DNA of 64,000 nt from Flavobacterium foetidum (GTDB lineage Bacteria; Bacteroidota; Bacteroidia; Flavobacteriales; Flavobacteriaceae), in NCBI RefSeq assembly GCF_004634245.1, contig NZ_SJTF01000002.1, positions 434,001-498,000 on the forward strand. The letters are read 5' to 3'. The position numbers were made by a program, and so were the translations under genes. Positions 45,513-53,866 of this stretch are shown here, piece by piece. The first letter of the stretch is position 1. Each line of letters begins with the position of its first letter. Under the pieces are notes generated by a model, which was given only the letters and a program-made list of their open reading frames with translations, did no database searches and was not told the origin of the DNA.

Positions 45513-46859
45513 ATGACTACTCTAAACGAATTGAATGCTATATCGCCTATTGACGGAAGATATAGAAGTAAAACCAAAAATTTAGCACCTTTCTTCTCTG
45601 AAGAAGCTTTAATAAAATATCGTGTTTTAGTTGAAGTTGAATACTTTATTGCTTTATGCGAAATTCCGTTACCACAACTTCAAGGCATTAATTCAGATGT
45701 ATTTGAAAGCCTGAGAAACATATATAAAAATTTCTCAACCGAAGATGCACTTTGGATTAAGGAAACCGAGAAAGTAACCAACCACGATGTTAAAGCGGTT
45801 GAATACTTCATTAAGGACGCTTTTGAAAAATTAGGTTTGTCTCAATACAAAGAGTTCATTCACTTCGGATTAACATCACAAGACATCAACAACACTGCCA
45901 TTCCGCTTTCTACGAAAGAAGCTTTTGAGCAGGTTTATATGCCGACTTTGGTTGCCTTAATTGCAAAATTAAAAGAATTAAGCGGCGAATGGAAGGATAT
46001 TCCGATGTTGGCTCGCACACACGGACAACCAGCGTCTCCTACTCGTTTAGGAAAAGAAATTTTGGTTTTCGTAGAGCGTTTAGAAGAGCAGATGCGTTTG
46101 TTGTTCAACATTCCGTTTGCTGCTAAATTTGGTGGTGCAACAGGAAACTTTAATGCGCATCACGTAGCATATCCGCAAATTGACTGGAAACAATTCGGAA
46201 ATAAATTTGTTGAAACCGATTTAGGTTTGCACCATTCTTTTCCAACAACACAAATAGAGCATTACGATCATTTTGCCGCATTTTTTGATGGCTTAAAAAG
46301 AATCAACAATATCATTATCGATTTAGATCGTGATATTTGGACCTACGTTTCAATGGATTACTTTAAACAAAAAATCAAAGCGGGCGAAATCGGATCTTCT
46401 GCAATGCCGCACAAAGTAAACCCAATCGATTTTGAAAACTCTGAAGGAAACTTAGGAATCGCAAATGCTATTTTTGAACATTTGGCTGCAAAACTTCCAA
46501 TCTCAAGATTACAGCGCGACTTAACCGACAGTACGGTTTTAAGAAATGTGGGAGTGCCGATGGGACATACAATAATTGCTTTTGAAGCTACGTTAAAAGG
46601 GCTTAACAAATTACTGCTAAACGAAAGTAAATTTGCCGAAGACTTAGAGAAAAATTGGGCTGTTGTGGCAGAAGCGATCCAGACTATTTTACGTCGCGAA
46701 GCATATCCAAACCCATATGAAGCCTTAAAAGGTCTGACAAGAACAAATGAAGCAATTGATAAAAATGCAATTCATAACTTTATTGCCACTTTGGAAGTTT
46801 CTGATGCGGTAAGAGCAGAATTATTGCAGATAACTCCTAGCAATTACACAGGAATTTAA
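45513..46859 (+). CDS. purB: Adenylosuccinate lyase
   Basis: 448 residues from the ATG at 45513 (MTTLNELNAISPIDGRY), which fits homologues and the promoter. Motifs are ISPIDGRYRSKT, FGLTSQDINNTA, ARTHGQPASPTRLG and the fumarase-superfamily signature GSSAMPHKVNPIDFEN. PurB catalyses two purine steps: SAICAR to AICAR and adenylosuccinate to AMP. It is of the longer E. coli-like type. It is a single gene with a strong terminator. Confidence 0.97.
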   Translation: MTTLNELNAISPIDGRYRSKTKNLAPFFSEEALIKYRVLVEVEYFIALCEIPLPQLQGINSDVFESLRNIYKNFSTEDALWIKETEKVTNHDVKAVEYFIKDAFEKLGLSQYKEFIHFGLTSQDINNTAIPLSTKEAFEQVYMPTLVALIAKLKELSGEWKDIPMLARTHGQPASPTRLGKEILVFVERLEEQMRLLFNIPFAAKFGGATGNFNAHHVAYPQIDWKQFGNKFVETDLGLHHSFPTTQIEHYDHFAAFFDGLKRINNIIIDLDRDIWTYVSMDYFKQKIKAGEIGSSAMPHKVNPIDFENSEGNLGIANAIFEHLAAKLPISRLQRDLTDSTVLRNVGVPMGHTIIAFEATLKGLNKLLLNESKFAEDLEKNWAVVAEAIQTILRREAYPNPYEALKGLTRTNEAIDKNAIHNFIATLEVSDAVRAELLQITPSNYTGI

Positions 46860-46882
46860 ATAAAATCTAAAATATTTTGTCA

Positions 46883-46915
46883 AAAAAAGCTATCTTTATC
46901 GAGATAGCTTTTTTT
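46883..46915 (+). terminator. purB terminator
   Basis: A 13-bp stem AAAAAAGCTATCT / AGATAGCTTTTTT with a 6-nt loop lies 23 nt after the purB stop codon. Confidence 0.85.
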
Positions 46916-46991
46916 ATTAATTATTTCGAGCAACCAGCCCAAAACAAAAATAAAAAGCTGGATCAGCTCTTAAAGAAAAAAATACCACTTT

Positions 46992-49229
46992 ATGATTGCC
47001 TTAAGCGCCGCTGCTGAAACTACACACCATTTGAAACCTCTGATTAGTGATTTAGGATTAATCCTAATGACTGCCGGAATCGCTGTTTTGCTTTTTAAAA
47101 GAATGAAACAGCCACTGGTTCTGGGTTACCTGATTGCAGGATTTCTTGCCGGAAACCATTTTGATTTTTTCCCTTCAATTACAGACATGCACAGTGTCGA
47201 AGTTTGGGCAGAAATCGGAGTGATTTTCTTGTTGTTCAGTCTCGGACTCGAATTTAGTTTTAAGAAACTAATGAAAGTCGGTGGCACATCATCGGTAACG
47301 GCCATTACCCAGATTATCTTCATGGTTCTGATAGGCTATTGCGTCGGACAATGGATGGGATGGGGAAAAATGGACAGCATTTTTCTTGGAGCGACGCTTT
47401 CTATTTCTTCCACGACAATTATTATCCGTGCCTTTGACGAACTCGGTGTAAAAGGAAAAAAATTCGTCGGAATTGTGTTTGGCGCTTTGATTGTTGAAGA
47501 TATTGTAGCTATTCTGATGCTGGTTTTACTTTCTACGATTGCGGTAAGTGATCAGGTTTCGGGAAGCGAATTACTGCAATCTGTTTTAAAACTGATATTT
47601 TTCTTAATTATCTGGTTTTTAGGAGGCATCTTTATCATCCCAACAATCTTAAAAAAGGCAAAACATCTTTTAACAGACGAAATGTTGCTAATTATTTCGT
47701 TGGCTCTTTGTTTAATGATGGTAATTTTTGCTGCCAATGTTGGGTTCTCACCTGCTCTGGGTGCGTTTATCATGGGATCTATTATCGCAGAAACCACAAT
47801 GGCCGAAAAAATAGAACATCTCATTCAGCCAGTAAAAGATTTATTCGGCGCCGTTTTCTTTGTATCTGTTGGAATGTTAATAAATCCTGACACATTGCTT
47901 ACCTATGCTTTACCAGTAGCAATTATTACACTTTTAACCATTTTCGGAAAAGCATTCAGTTCTTCATTAGGGGCGCTTATTTCGGGACAGCCTTTAAAAC
48001 AATCTGTACAAACCGGAATGAGTCTAGCTCAGATTGGAGAGTTTTCTTTTATTATTGCCACTCTCGGAATGACGCTTAAAGTGACCAGCGATTTTCTGTA
48101 TCCAATTATTGTGGCCGTTTCTGCCATTACAACTTTTACAACTCCGTTTCTGATTAAATATTCAGAACCTTTTGCATTCGCTCTAGAGCAAAAATTGCCT
48201 AAAAAATGGATTAAAAACATCAATCGTTACAGTGTAAATGCGCAAGCGATTAAATCTGTCAGTACCTGGCAAGTTGTGCTTCGAGCATCTATTACGCAAA
48301 TCATTCTGCACACCATAATCATTACAGCGATTATTTTGCTGTCTTCTAAATTTGTAGCCCCTCTTGTAGCCGATACAAGATTCGGAAATACCTTGGCGGC
48401 CCTGATTACACTTGGAATAATTGCACCATTTTTATGGGCGCTTTCTTTACGTCGTGTAAAGGTAGAGGAAGTAGAATCATTATGGGAAGAACGCAAGTAC
48501 AGAGGAGCGCTTTTAATGCTGATTTTAATCAGAATGAGTCTTGGCCTATTTTTCGTCGGGTTTTTATTGAATATTTTCTTTTCTCCGCTGGTTGCTTTTG
48601 TTGCCTTGATTATTGCAATCGGAGCGTACCAGATTTTCCCAAAAAAACTGAACGAGCAATATCATAAAATTGAAAGCCATTTCCTGAAAAACCTAAACGA
48701 TCGCGAAAACAAAAAAATAGATCGCCGTTATGCCAACTTGATGCCTTGGGACGGGCATATGTCTTTTTTTGATATCGGAAAGGAATCAAATCTAGCAGGA
48801 AAAACATTAGAAGAACTTCGCATTCGTGAACAGATGGGAATCAATATTGCTTACATCAAGCGAGGCGATGTTACGATTTCGATTCCGATGAAAACGGAGC
48901 GCCTTTTTCCAGGCGATGAAATATGCGTTATCGGTACTGATGCACAGATTGCAGAGTTTACCAAATATTTAAATCAAAACGAAACAGAAGCCGCTAAAGA
49001 AGTGGAGGAAACTGAAATTGTGTTGCGTCAGCTTGAAATCGCAGATGAAGATTTTATAGAGAAAAGTGTTGGCCAATTTAGAGGAAAAACCGGAGGTCTG
49101 GTTGTCGGAATCGAGCGCAACGGAAATCGAAATCTTAATCCGGAATCTAATATTATTCTGCAAAAAAATGATATAATATGGGTAGTCGGCGACAAAAAGA
49201 AAATGAATGCTTTGTTTAAGAAGGTATAG
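46992..49229 (+). CDS. CPA2 family cation:proton antiporter with regulatory RCK domain
   Basis: 745 residues. About 12-13 membrane segments (to about 410) form a Na+/H+-exchanger fold, with GYLIAGFLAGNHF, FSLGLEFSFKKL and SISSTTIIIRAFDELG. A second hydrophobic block (about 425-560) is extra. The soluble tail (about 580-745) contains RCK_C-type (TrkA-C) segments: LAGKTLEELRIREQMGINI with FPGDEICVIG, and FRGKTGGLVVGIERNG with QKNDIIWVVG. It resembles KefB/YbaL and probably exchanges K+ or Na+ for H+ under nucleotide or ligand control. No KefF/G partner is adjacent. Confidence 0.88.
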   Translation: MIALSAAAETTHHLKPLISDLGLILMTAGIAVLLFKRMKQPLVLGYLIAGFLAGNHFDFFPSITDMHSVEVWAEIGVIFLLFSLGLEFSFKKLMKVGGTSSVTAITQIIFMVLIGYCVGQWMGWGKMDSIFLGATLSISSTTIIIRAFDELGVKGKKFVGIVFGALIVEDIVAILMLVLLSTIAVSDQVSGSELLQSVLKLIFFLIIWFLGGIFIIPTILKKAKHLLTDEMLLIISLALCLMMVIFAANVGFSPALGAFIMGSIIAETTMAEKIEHLIQPVKDLFGAVFFVSVGMLINPDTLLTYALPVAIITLLTIFGKAFSSSLGALISGQPLKQSVQTGMSLAQIGEFSFIIATLGMTLKVTSDFLYPIIVAVSAITTFTTPFLIKYSEPFAFALEQKLPKKWIKNINRYSVNAQAIKSVSTWQVVLRASITQIILHTIIITAIILLSSKFVAPLVADTRFGNTLAALITLGIIAPFLWALSLRRVKVEEVESLWEERKYRGALLMLILIRMSLGLFFVGFLLNIFFSPLVAFVALIIAIGAYQIFPKKLNEQYHKIESHFLKNLNDRENKKIDRRYANLMPWDGHMSFFDIGKESNLAGKTLEELRIREQMGINIAYIKRGDVTISIPMKTERLFPGDEICVIGTDAQIAEFTKYLNQNETEAAKEVEETEIVLRQLEIADEDFIEKSVGQFRGKTGGLVVGIERNGNRNLNPESNIILQKNDIIWVVGDKKKMNALFKKV

Positions 49230-49245
49230 ATTTTTTTTAAAAGTT

Positions 49246-49277
49246 GCTAAGTTCTGAGGTGCTAAGGTTCTAAGTTT
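49246..49277. repeat. Octamer array, reverse orientation (copy 3)
   Basis: GCTAAGTT, CTGAGGTG, CTAAGGTT and CTAAGTTT, with unit starts at 49247, 49254, 49262 and 49270 (spacing 7, 8, 8). It is the reverse complement of the CTTAG type and lies just after the antiporter gene. Confidence 0.65.
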
Positions 49278-49307
49278 TTTTCTTGGATATCTTAACTCAT
49301 CCTAAAA

Positions 49308-49355
49308 CAAAGCTTCTGAAGTTCTAATTTAATTAGAATTTCAGAAGCTTTTTAT
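49308..49355. terminator. Bidirectional terminator between antiporter and peroxiredoxin genes
   Basis: A long hairpin: AAGCTTCTGAA pairs with TTCAGAAGCTT, and inner TTCTAAT/ATTAGAA pairs extend it. Ts follow on the plus strand and As precede it. Octamer arrays flank it on both sides. Confidence 0.75.
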
Positions 49356-49368
49356 TAGCAGTATAAAA

Positions 49369-49412
49369 CCTCAAAACTTAGAACCTTAGCAGCTCAGAAA
49401 CTTAGAAGCTTA
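49369..49412. repeat. Octamer array, CTYAGNAN type (copy 4)
   Basis: CTTAGAAC, CTTAGCAG, CTCAGAAA, CTTAGAAG and a final CTTA begin at 49377, 49385, 49393, 49401 and 49409, exactly 8 nt apart. With copy 3 it brackets the terminator in opposite orientation. Confidence 0.75.
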
Positions 49413-49414
49413 AA

Positions 49415-50053
49415 CTACTTATTCGGTTGCGGTGTCAAACGCAGATACGGTTTTATCGGTGTATGACCTTTCGGAAATTTAGCTGGAATATCGCTGTCTG
49501 GAATTGCAGGAGCAATCACCACATCTTGACCGTCTTTCCAGTTCGCAGGAGTTGCAACGCTGTAATTTGCTGTTAATTGAAGACTGTCAATCACACGAAG
49601 CAATTCGTCAAAATTTCTTCCCGTAGAAGCAGGATAAGTCAAAGTCAGTTTGATTTTCTTATCAGGTCCGATTACAAAAACAGAACGAACTGTAAATTTA
49701 TCGCTAGCATTTGGATGAAGCATATCGTATAGGTTTGCTACTTTCTTATCTTCATCTGCGATAATCGGAAAATTCACTTCCGTATTTTGAGTCTCATTTA
49801 TGTCTTTTATCCACTCTTTGTGCGATTCTAATCCATCAACACTCAAAGCAATAACTTTTGTATTTCTTTTTGAAAATTCAGGAACATAATTCGCTACTGT
49901 TCCTAATTCAGTTGTACAAACCGGAGTAAAATCTGCTGGATGCGAAAATAAAACGCCCCATGAATCTCCTAACCATTCGTGAAAATTAATTGGTCCCTGC
50001 GTGGTTTCTGCATGAAAATCTGGAGCTATATCACCTAATCTTAATGTTGACAT
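49415..50053 (-). CDS. 1-Cys peroxiredoxin (Prx6 group)
   Basis: 212 residues, the Prx6 length. The peroxidatic site is HPADFTPVCTTELG, and that cysteine (about C47) is the only one in the protein, so no resolving cysteine exists. The C-terminal arm (about 160-212; NYSVATPANWKDG) is typical. It reduces hydrogen peroxide or organic peroxides, likely recycled by an external thiol; bacillithiol is a candidate given bshC. It is a single gene. Confidence 0.95.
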   Translation of the reverse strand: MSTLRLGDIAPDFHAETTQGPINFHEWLGDSWGVLFSHPADFTPVCTTELGTVANYVPEFSKRNTKVIALSVDGLESHKEWIKDINETQNTEVNFPIIADEDKKVANLYDMLHPNASDKFTVRSVFVIGPDKKIKLTLTYPASTGRNFDELLRVIDSLQLTANYSVATPANWKDGQDVVIAPAIPDSDIPAKFPKGHTPIKPYLRLTPQPNK

Positions 50054-50166
50054 AATTTTTAATTTTTTAGTTCATCTAAAATTAACTAAAAAATGCATTT
50101 AGAAAACATTCAAAAGGTAAAAAAAAGTTAAAATTCTACTTTTTCGATATAGTTACTATTTTAAAA

Positions 50167-51078
50167 CTAAATAAAAGTGAGAACAAAGTACCAAACCGCA
50201 AGCGTAATAAAGGAAATCGGAATTCCGAAACCAATCATCATACTACTCAATTTTGGTTTCAAACCATAAGTCGATGCCAGAATTGCACCGGTAATCATAG
50301 GTGCCATTGCGGTTTCTAGCAAAGTGATTTTTATCGCTTCAGAACGCTGATTGAAAATAAAAACATATAAAATCAAAATTGTAAACGGAACCAGAATTAG
50401 TTTGAAAAATAATCCTAGACGTAAAAACTTCCAGTGTTTGCTTTTTTTATCAAAAGTCAGCTGTAAACCAACCGAAAGCAATGCCAAAGGCGTGACCAAA
50501 CTTCCAATTTTTAACAATAGTGACTGGATACTTTCATGCAAGTCATAATCAAAAACATTTAAAAGGCAGGACAAAACAAACATGATAAAAGGCGGAAACA
50601 AAATAATCTTTTTGAGAATCTCAAAAGTATTCGGACTTCCTTTAGAATAAAAAGTGGCCGTAAAAACGCCAAACGTCGAAACCACAACGAAGGTTCCTGG
50701 TTGATCAACTAAAACAGCGGTTTCAAGACCTTTTTTTCCAAATAAAGCTTCAATAATCGGATAACCTAAAAAAGAACTGTTGCTTAAACCCGCAGTAAGA
50801 ATAAGGCATCCTATGAGTTTATTAGACCAACCTAGTTTTTTTCCTAAAATATGAAAAAACAAAAATGCCAAAATGTAAGTAATCCAGCCCGCTCCTATTG
50901 GAAAAAGCAATTCGTTGCTCCATTTTATTTTTGGAATATGGTATAAAGTAATAGCAGGAAGGCAAAAATAAATGACAATTTTATTGAGCGTCTTATAAAT
51001 ATGATTAGGAAACTGTTTTACATGCTGCAAAACTAAACCAAGCGAAAGAAAGAGAAATATTAGTATAAAGTTGGTCAT
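50167..51078 (-). CDS. AEC (auxin efflux carrier) family transporter
   Basis: 303 residues with about ten membrane segments in two halves. Features are LPAITLYHIPKIKW in the first half, LTAGLSNSSFLGYPIIEALFG in the middle (the conserved GNxxFLGxP-like crossover) and MAPMITGAILASTYG in the second. Bacterial members export organic acids such as malate or malonate. No neighbour hints at the substrate. It is divergent from the Crp/Fnr gene. Confidence 0.88.
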   Translation of the reverse strand: MTNFILIFLFLSLGLVLQHVKQFPNHIYKTLNKIVIYFCLPAITLYHIPKIKWSNELLFPIGAGWITYILAFLFFHILGKKLGWSNKLIGCLILTAGLSNSSFLGYPIIEALFGKKGLETAVLVDQPGTFVVVSTFGVFTATFYSKGSPNTFEILKKIILFPPFIMFVLSCLLNVFDYDLHESIQSLLLKIGSLVTPLALLSVGLQLTFDKKSKHWKFLRLGLFFKLILVPFTILILYVFIFNQRSEAIKITLLETAMAPMITGAILASTYGLKPKLSSMMIGFGIPISFITLAVWYFVLTFI

Positions 51079-51130
51079 ATTATTAAATCACCACAAAAAT
51101 AGGGATTTATAAATTGCGATACTGAACAAA

Positions 51131-51164
51131 TTGTATCGCTTCTTTAAGTTTTTTGTTACTTTTA
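51131..51164 (+). promoter_or_regulatory. Probable promoter of the Crp/Fnr gene
   Basis: TTG (51131-51133), a 23-nt gap and TACTTTTA (51157-51164) resemble the consensus, with A in place of the final G. The ATG is at 51181. Confidence 0.4.
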
Positions 51165-51180
51165 ATAAATAAAAAAAGTA

Positions 51181-51747
51181 ATGCAACAAATACGAGACAA
51201 TTTCGAACGAATGATAAAACTTTCTGATGAAGACTGGAATATCTTTTCATCAAAACTTATCCGTCAGGAATTTCCAAAGAAAACGACAATTCTCCAAAAT
51301 GGCCACGTTGAAGGTTACCTTTCCTTTATAGAAAAAGGAATCGTTAGATATTACATTCCTTCAGAAAATAAAGATCTCACTTTTACTTTCGTATTTGATG
51401 GCGAATTTACAAGCGGCTACGACTCATTTATTACCCGAATACCCGCAAATTATACTATTGAAGCTCTTGCAGACACCGTATTATGGCGCATCTCTTATAA
51501 CGATCTTCAGGACATTTATGCCGAAACCGAAATCGGCAATACTATTGGCCGCTTTGCAAGTGAAGGATTATTTCTTAAAAAATCAAAAAGAGAATTGTCG
51601 TTACTAAATGATTCTGCAGAACAGCGCTACCTCAATTTATTTACAGAACAACCTCAATTAATTCAAAAAATTCCTCAAAAATACCTTGCCTCTTATATCG
51701 GTATTACTCCACAAGCTTTAAGCCGAATTAGAAAGCGCATTTATTAA
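51181..51747 (+). CDS. Crp/Fnr family transcriptional regulator
   Basis: 188 residues. A cyclic-nucleotide-binding-like domain (about 15-130; TILQNGHVEGYLSFIEKGIVRYY, FVFDGEFTSGYDSF) is followed by a C-terminal HTH (about 150-188; IPQKYLASYIGITPQALSRIRKRI). The phosphate-binding residues of true cAMP sites are not evident and there is no Fnr cysteine cluster, so the ligand is unknown. In Bacteroidota such regulators often sit beside the gene they control; here that would be the DoxX-like gene 58 nt downstream. Confidence 0.9.
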   Translation: MQQIRDNFERMIKLSDEDWNIFSSKLIRQEFPKKTTILQNGHVEGYLSFIEKGIVRYYIPSENKDLTFTFVFDGEFTSGYDSFITRIPANYTIEALADTVLWRISYNDLQDIYAETEIGNTIGRFASEGLFLKKSKRELSLLNDSAEQRYLNLFTEQPQLIQKIPQKYLASYIGITPQALSRIRKRIY

Positions 51748-51805
51748 CCCAGGTTCATTGTTTTAAGTTTTTTTACTGTGCAACTTTGTACAATAAAAAA
51801 AAGAT

Positions 51806-52291
51806 ATGGAAACCCTAATTGTATTATTTGGTGCTTTTGCTGCAACTCTACTTATTATCTGGCTTAAAACCAAACGACTTGAACTATCATTTTCAGGAAG
51901 AATTGCTATGGCACTGATGCTGGCATTTACCGCTATAGGTCATTTTGCCTTTACGAAAGGAATGGCAATGATGATTTCTTTTTTACCTTGGGCAAATGTC
52001 ATTGTATATGCTACAGGAATTATAGAGTTAATCGCTTCAATCGGACTCCTATTGCCAAGCACCAAAGTGTTTACTGGAAAATTGCTTATTCTATTTTTCA
52101 TCCTCCTACTTCCAGCGAACATTTATGCGGCAAGTAAAAATATAAATTTGCAAACTGCAGACTATACAGGCAGAGGTCTATCCTATTTATGGCTTAGAAT
52201 ACCACTGCAGTTTCTTTTTATACTTTGGGTATATTTTTCTTCTATTAGGAATAATCAAAAATCAAACACCCATCATCCCATTAATTTCTAA
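51806..52291 (+). CDS. DoxX-like membrane protein
   Basis: 161 residues with four to five membrane segments. GRIAMALMLAFTAIGHFAFTKGMAMM and YATGIIELIASIGLLLPST follow the DoxX pattern of a helix pair with a GHF motif and an E in the third helix. Family members link to redox stress or quinone and thiosulfate metabolism, but few are characterised. It lies 58 nt after the Crp/Fnr gene and is likely controlled by it. Confidence 0.78.
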   Translation: METLIVLFGAFAATLLIIWLKTKRLELSFSGRIAMALMLAFTAIGHFAFTKGMAMMISFLPWANVIVYATGIIELIASIGLLLPSTKVFTGKLLILFFILLLPANIYAASKNINLQTADYTGRGLSYLWLRIPLQFLFILWVYFSSIRNNQKSNTHHPINF

Positions 52292-52381
52292 ACCCAATAA
52301 CTTTTCACATCTTACAAAAAGCTAATTACCAATCACTTTTAACTTTTTACTAATCACTCATTTCCAAAAAAATAGTTAAAA

Positions 52382-52414
52382 TTGTTTTTTGTGTTACAAA
52401 ACGCACTATATTTG
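52382..52414 (+). promoter_or_regulatory. Promoter of the Rrf2 regulator gene
   Basis: TTG (52382-52384), a 22-nt gap and TATATTTG (52407-52414) match the consensus. The -7 box overlaps the palindromic operator by two bases, so a bound repressor would block transcription. Confidence 0.65.
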
Positions 52415-52431
52415 TAATAAATTTTATTACA
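52413..52431. promoter_or_regulatory. Perfect 19-bp palindromic operator, likely Rrf2 site
   Basis: TGTAATAAATTTTATTACA is a perfect dyad of two 9-bp arms around one central T. It starts in the -7 box and ends 2 nt before the ATG of the Rrf2 gene. A related site lies before the next gene. Confidence 0.7.
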
Positions 52432-52433
52432 GT

Positions 52434-52841
52434 ATGATTTCAGGTAAATTCGCCATAACGATTCACATTTTGACCTTGCTGCATAAATTTCCAAACGATT
52501 ATTTGTCTTCGGAATTTATTGCGGGAAGCATCAATCTGAATCCTGTTTTGGTTCGCAAAGAAATTGCCAACCTAAAAGCACATCATATCGTAGAAAGTAA
52601 AGAAGGAAAAAACGGAGGAACGAAACTGGCAGTAAATGCGACCGAACTCACATTAAGACAAATATTCGAAATGACTTTTGAATCGATTGGACTAGGCTTT
52701 GCAAAAAACCAGCCGAATCCTGACTGTCCAGTTGGTAAAAACATCAATAAGCATTTGGAAACTTTGTACAATGAAATGAATCAAAAAGTCAGTGCACAGC
52801 TTGAAAACATTTCACTGGAAGATTTTTCAAATCAATTTTAG
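52434..52841 (+). CDS. Rrf2 family transcriptional regulator (YwnA-like)
   Basis: 135 residues from the ATG at 52434 (MISGKFAITIHILTLL); a longer frame reads back through the promoter and operator. The winged helix has SSEFIAGSINLNPVLVRKEIANLKAHHIVESKEGKNGG. Only one cysteine is present (DCPVGKN, about C98), so it lacks the three-cysteine iron-sulfur site of IscR or NsrR and fits the YwnA/HypR redox-sensing branch. It probably represses itself and the NmrA-like oxidoreductase gene downstream. Confidence 0.9.
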   Translation: MISGKFAITIHILTLLHKFPNDYLSSEFIAGSINLNPVLVRKEIANLKAHHIVESKEGKNGGTKLAVNATELTLRQIFEMTFESIGLGFAKNQPNPDCPVGKNINKHLETLYNEMNQKVSAQLENISLEDFSNQF

Positions 52842-52860
52842 GATTTTTTTTATTCAAAAC

Positions 52861-52879
52861 TGTAACATTTTTTATTACT
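52861..52879. promoter_or_regulatory. Second Rrf2-type operator, imperfect
   Basis: TGTAACATTTTTTATTACT matches the perfect operator at 52413-52431 at 15 of 19 positions, with both TGTAA and TTATTAC ends kept. It lies 17 nt before the oxidoreductase ATG. Confidence 0.6.
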
Positions 52880-52896
52880 AAATAAATTTATATATT

Positions 52897-53538
52897 ATGA
52901 AAATCGCAATTATTGGAGCCACAGGATTTGTAGGCTCGGCATTAGTAAACGAATTCGCAGACAGAAAACATGAAATTACGGCTATTGCCAGAACACCAAA
53001 GGATACGGCAAATGCTACATGGGTTGCGGCTGATATTTTTAACGTAGATGCTTTGGCGGCAATCTTAAAAGGTCACGACGCTGTAATCAACGCTTACAAT
53101 CCTGGATGGACGAATCCAAATATCTACGATGACTTTTTAGCAGGTTCAAAAGCGATTCAGGAAGCGGTGAAGAAATCGGGCGTAAAACGTTTTATTACAA
53201 TTGGAGGAGCGGGAAGCTTATACGTTGCTCCAGATTTACAAGCAGTTGATACTCCAGATTTTCCAAAAGAAATTTTCCCTGGAGCTAATGCCGCAAGACA
53301 TTATCTGAATATCATCAAAGAAGAAAAAGATTTAGACTGGGCATTTTTTAGTCCTGCTTTCGAAATGCATGCTGGAACTAAAACCGGCAGAACTGGAAAA
53401 TACCGTTTGGGCTTAGAAAATCCTGTTTTTAATGACGAACAAAGAAGTATTCTTTCTGTAGAAGATCTAGCCGTTGTTATCGCAGACGAAACCGAAAATC
53501 CAAAACACCACCAAGTAAGATTTACTGCTGGATACTAA
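52897..53538 (+). CDS. NmrA-like NAD(P)-binding oxidoreductase (YwnB-like)
   Basis: 213 residues, an atypical short-chain dehydrogenase. The Rossmann motif is IAIIGATGFVGSALV (3-17), and R32 in AIARTP suggests NADP preference. SGVKRFITIGGAGSLYV holds the central strand; no YxxxK pair is evident. In Bacillus subtilis the pair ywnA-ywnB has the same layout. It is probably induced by oxidative or electrophile stress through the Rrf2 regulator 55 nt upstream. The substrate is unknown. Confidence 0.87.
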   Translation: MKIAIIGATGFVGSALVNEFADRKHEITAIARTPKDTANATWVAADIFNVDALAAILKGHDAVINAYNPGWTNPNIYDDFLAGSKAIQEAVKKSGVKRFITIGGAGSLYVAPDLQAVDTPDFPKEIFPGANAARHYLNIIKEEKDLDWAFFSPAFEMHAGTKTGRTGKYRLGLENPVFNDEQRSILSVEDLAVVIADETENPKHHQVRFTAGY

Positions 53539-53866
53539 GAAGAGTTGCTAAGATACTGAGGTTCTAAGTTTCAAAGTTTTTTTTGCCACAAATTACACAA
53601 ATTCACACAAATTATTTTTGTTTTACTTGATCCTTCTTCAGGATGACAACTTTAATAGTTACTTTTTTTAGCTTCTTTTGAAAATAAAAATTTAGTGAAA
53701 ATTCGTGTAATTCGTGGCAAACCTTTTTCTACTCATATTTTAAAATAACAAATTAGCGGAAATTCGCGTAATTGCTTCGCCTGTTCACTATCGCTCGGGT
53801 CGTGGCGAACTAATTTTTTGAAACTGTTTTTGTTTTCAGTACTTTTACATTTCTAAAAAATGCGTT
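53539..53866. repeat. Repeat-rich intergenic region
   Basis: This 328-nt gap holds three repeat types. An octamer array (CTAAG type, units at 53548, 53556, 53564 and 53572) comes first. Then a split inverted repeat: GCCACAAATTACAC at 53585 and AATTCGTGTAATTCGTGGC ending at 53718. A third copy of that repeat (53751-53806) is interrupted after GCGTAATT by a 26-nt GC-rich segment (53774-53799) and resumes TCGTGGC. A TTG-N19-TACTTTTA promoter for meaB ends the region (53818-53847). Confidence 0.7.

Noticed and set aside
53539..53866. Possible CRISPR array
   Set aside because: Repeats are present, but their spacing is irregular, the arms are inverted and no cas gene is nearby. They are REP-like elements and an octamer array.
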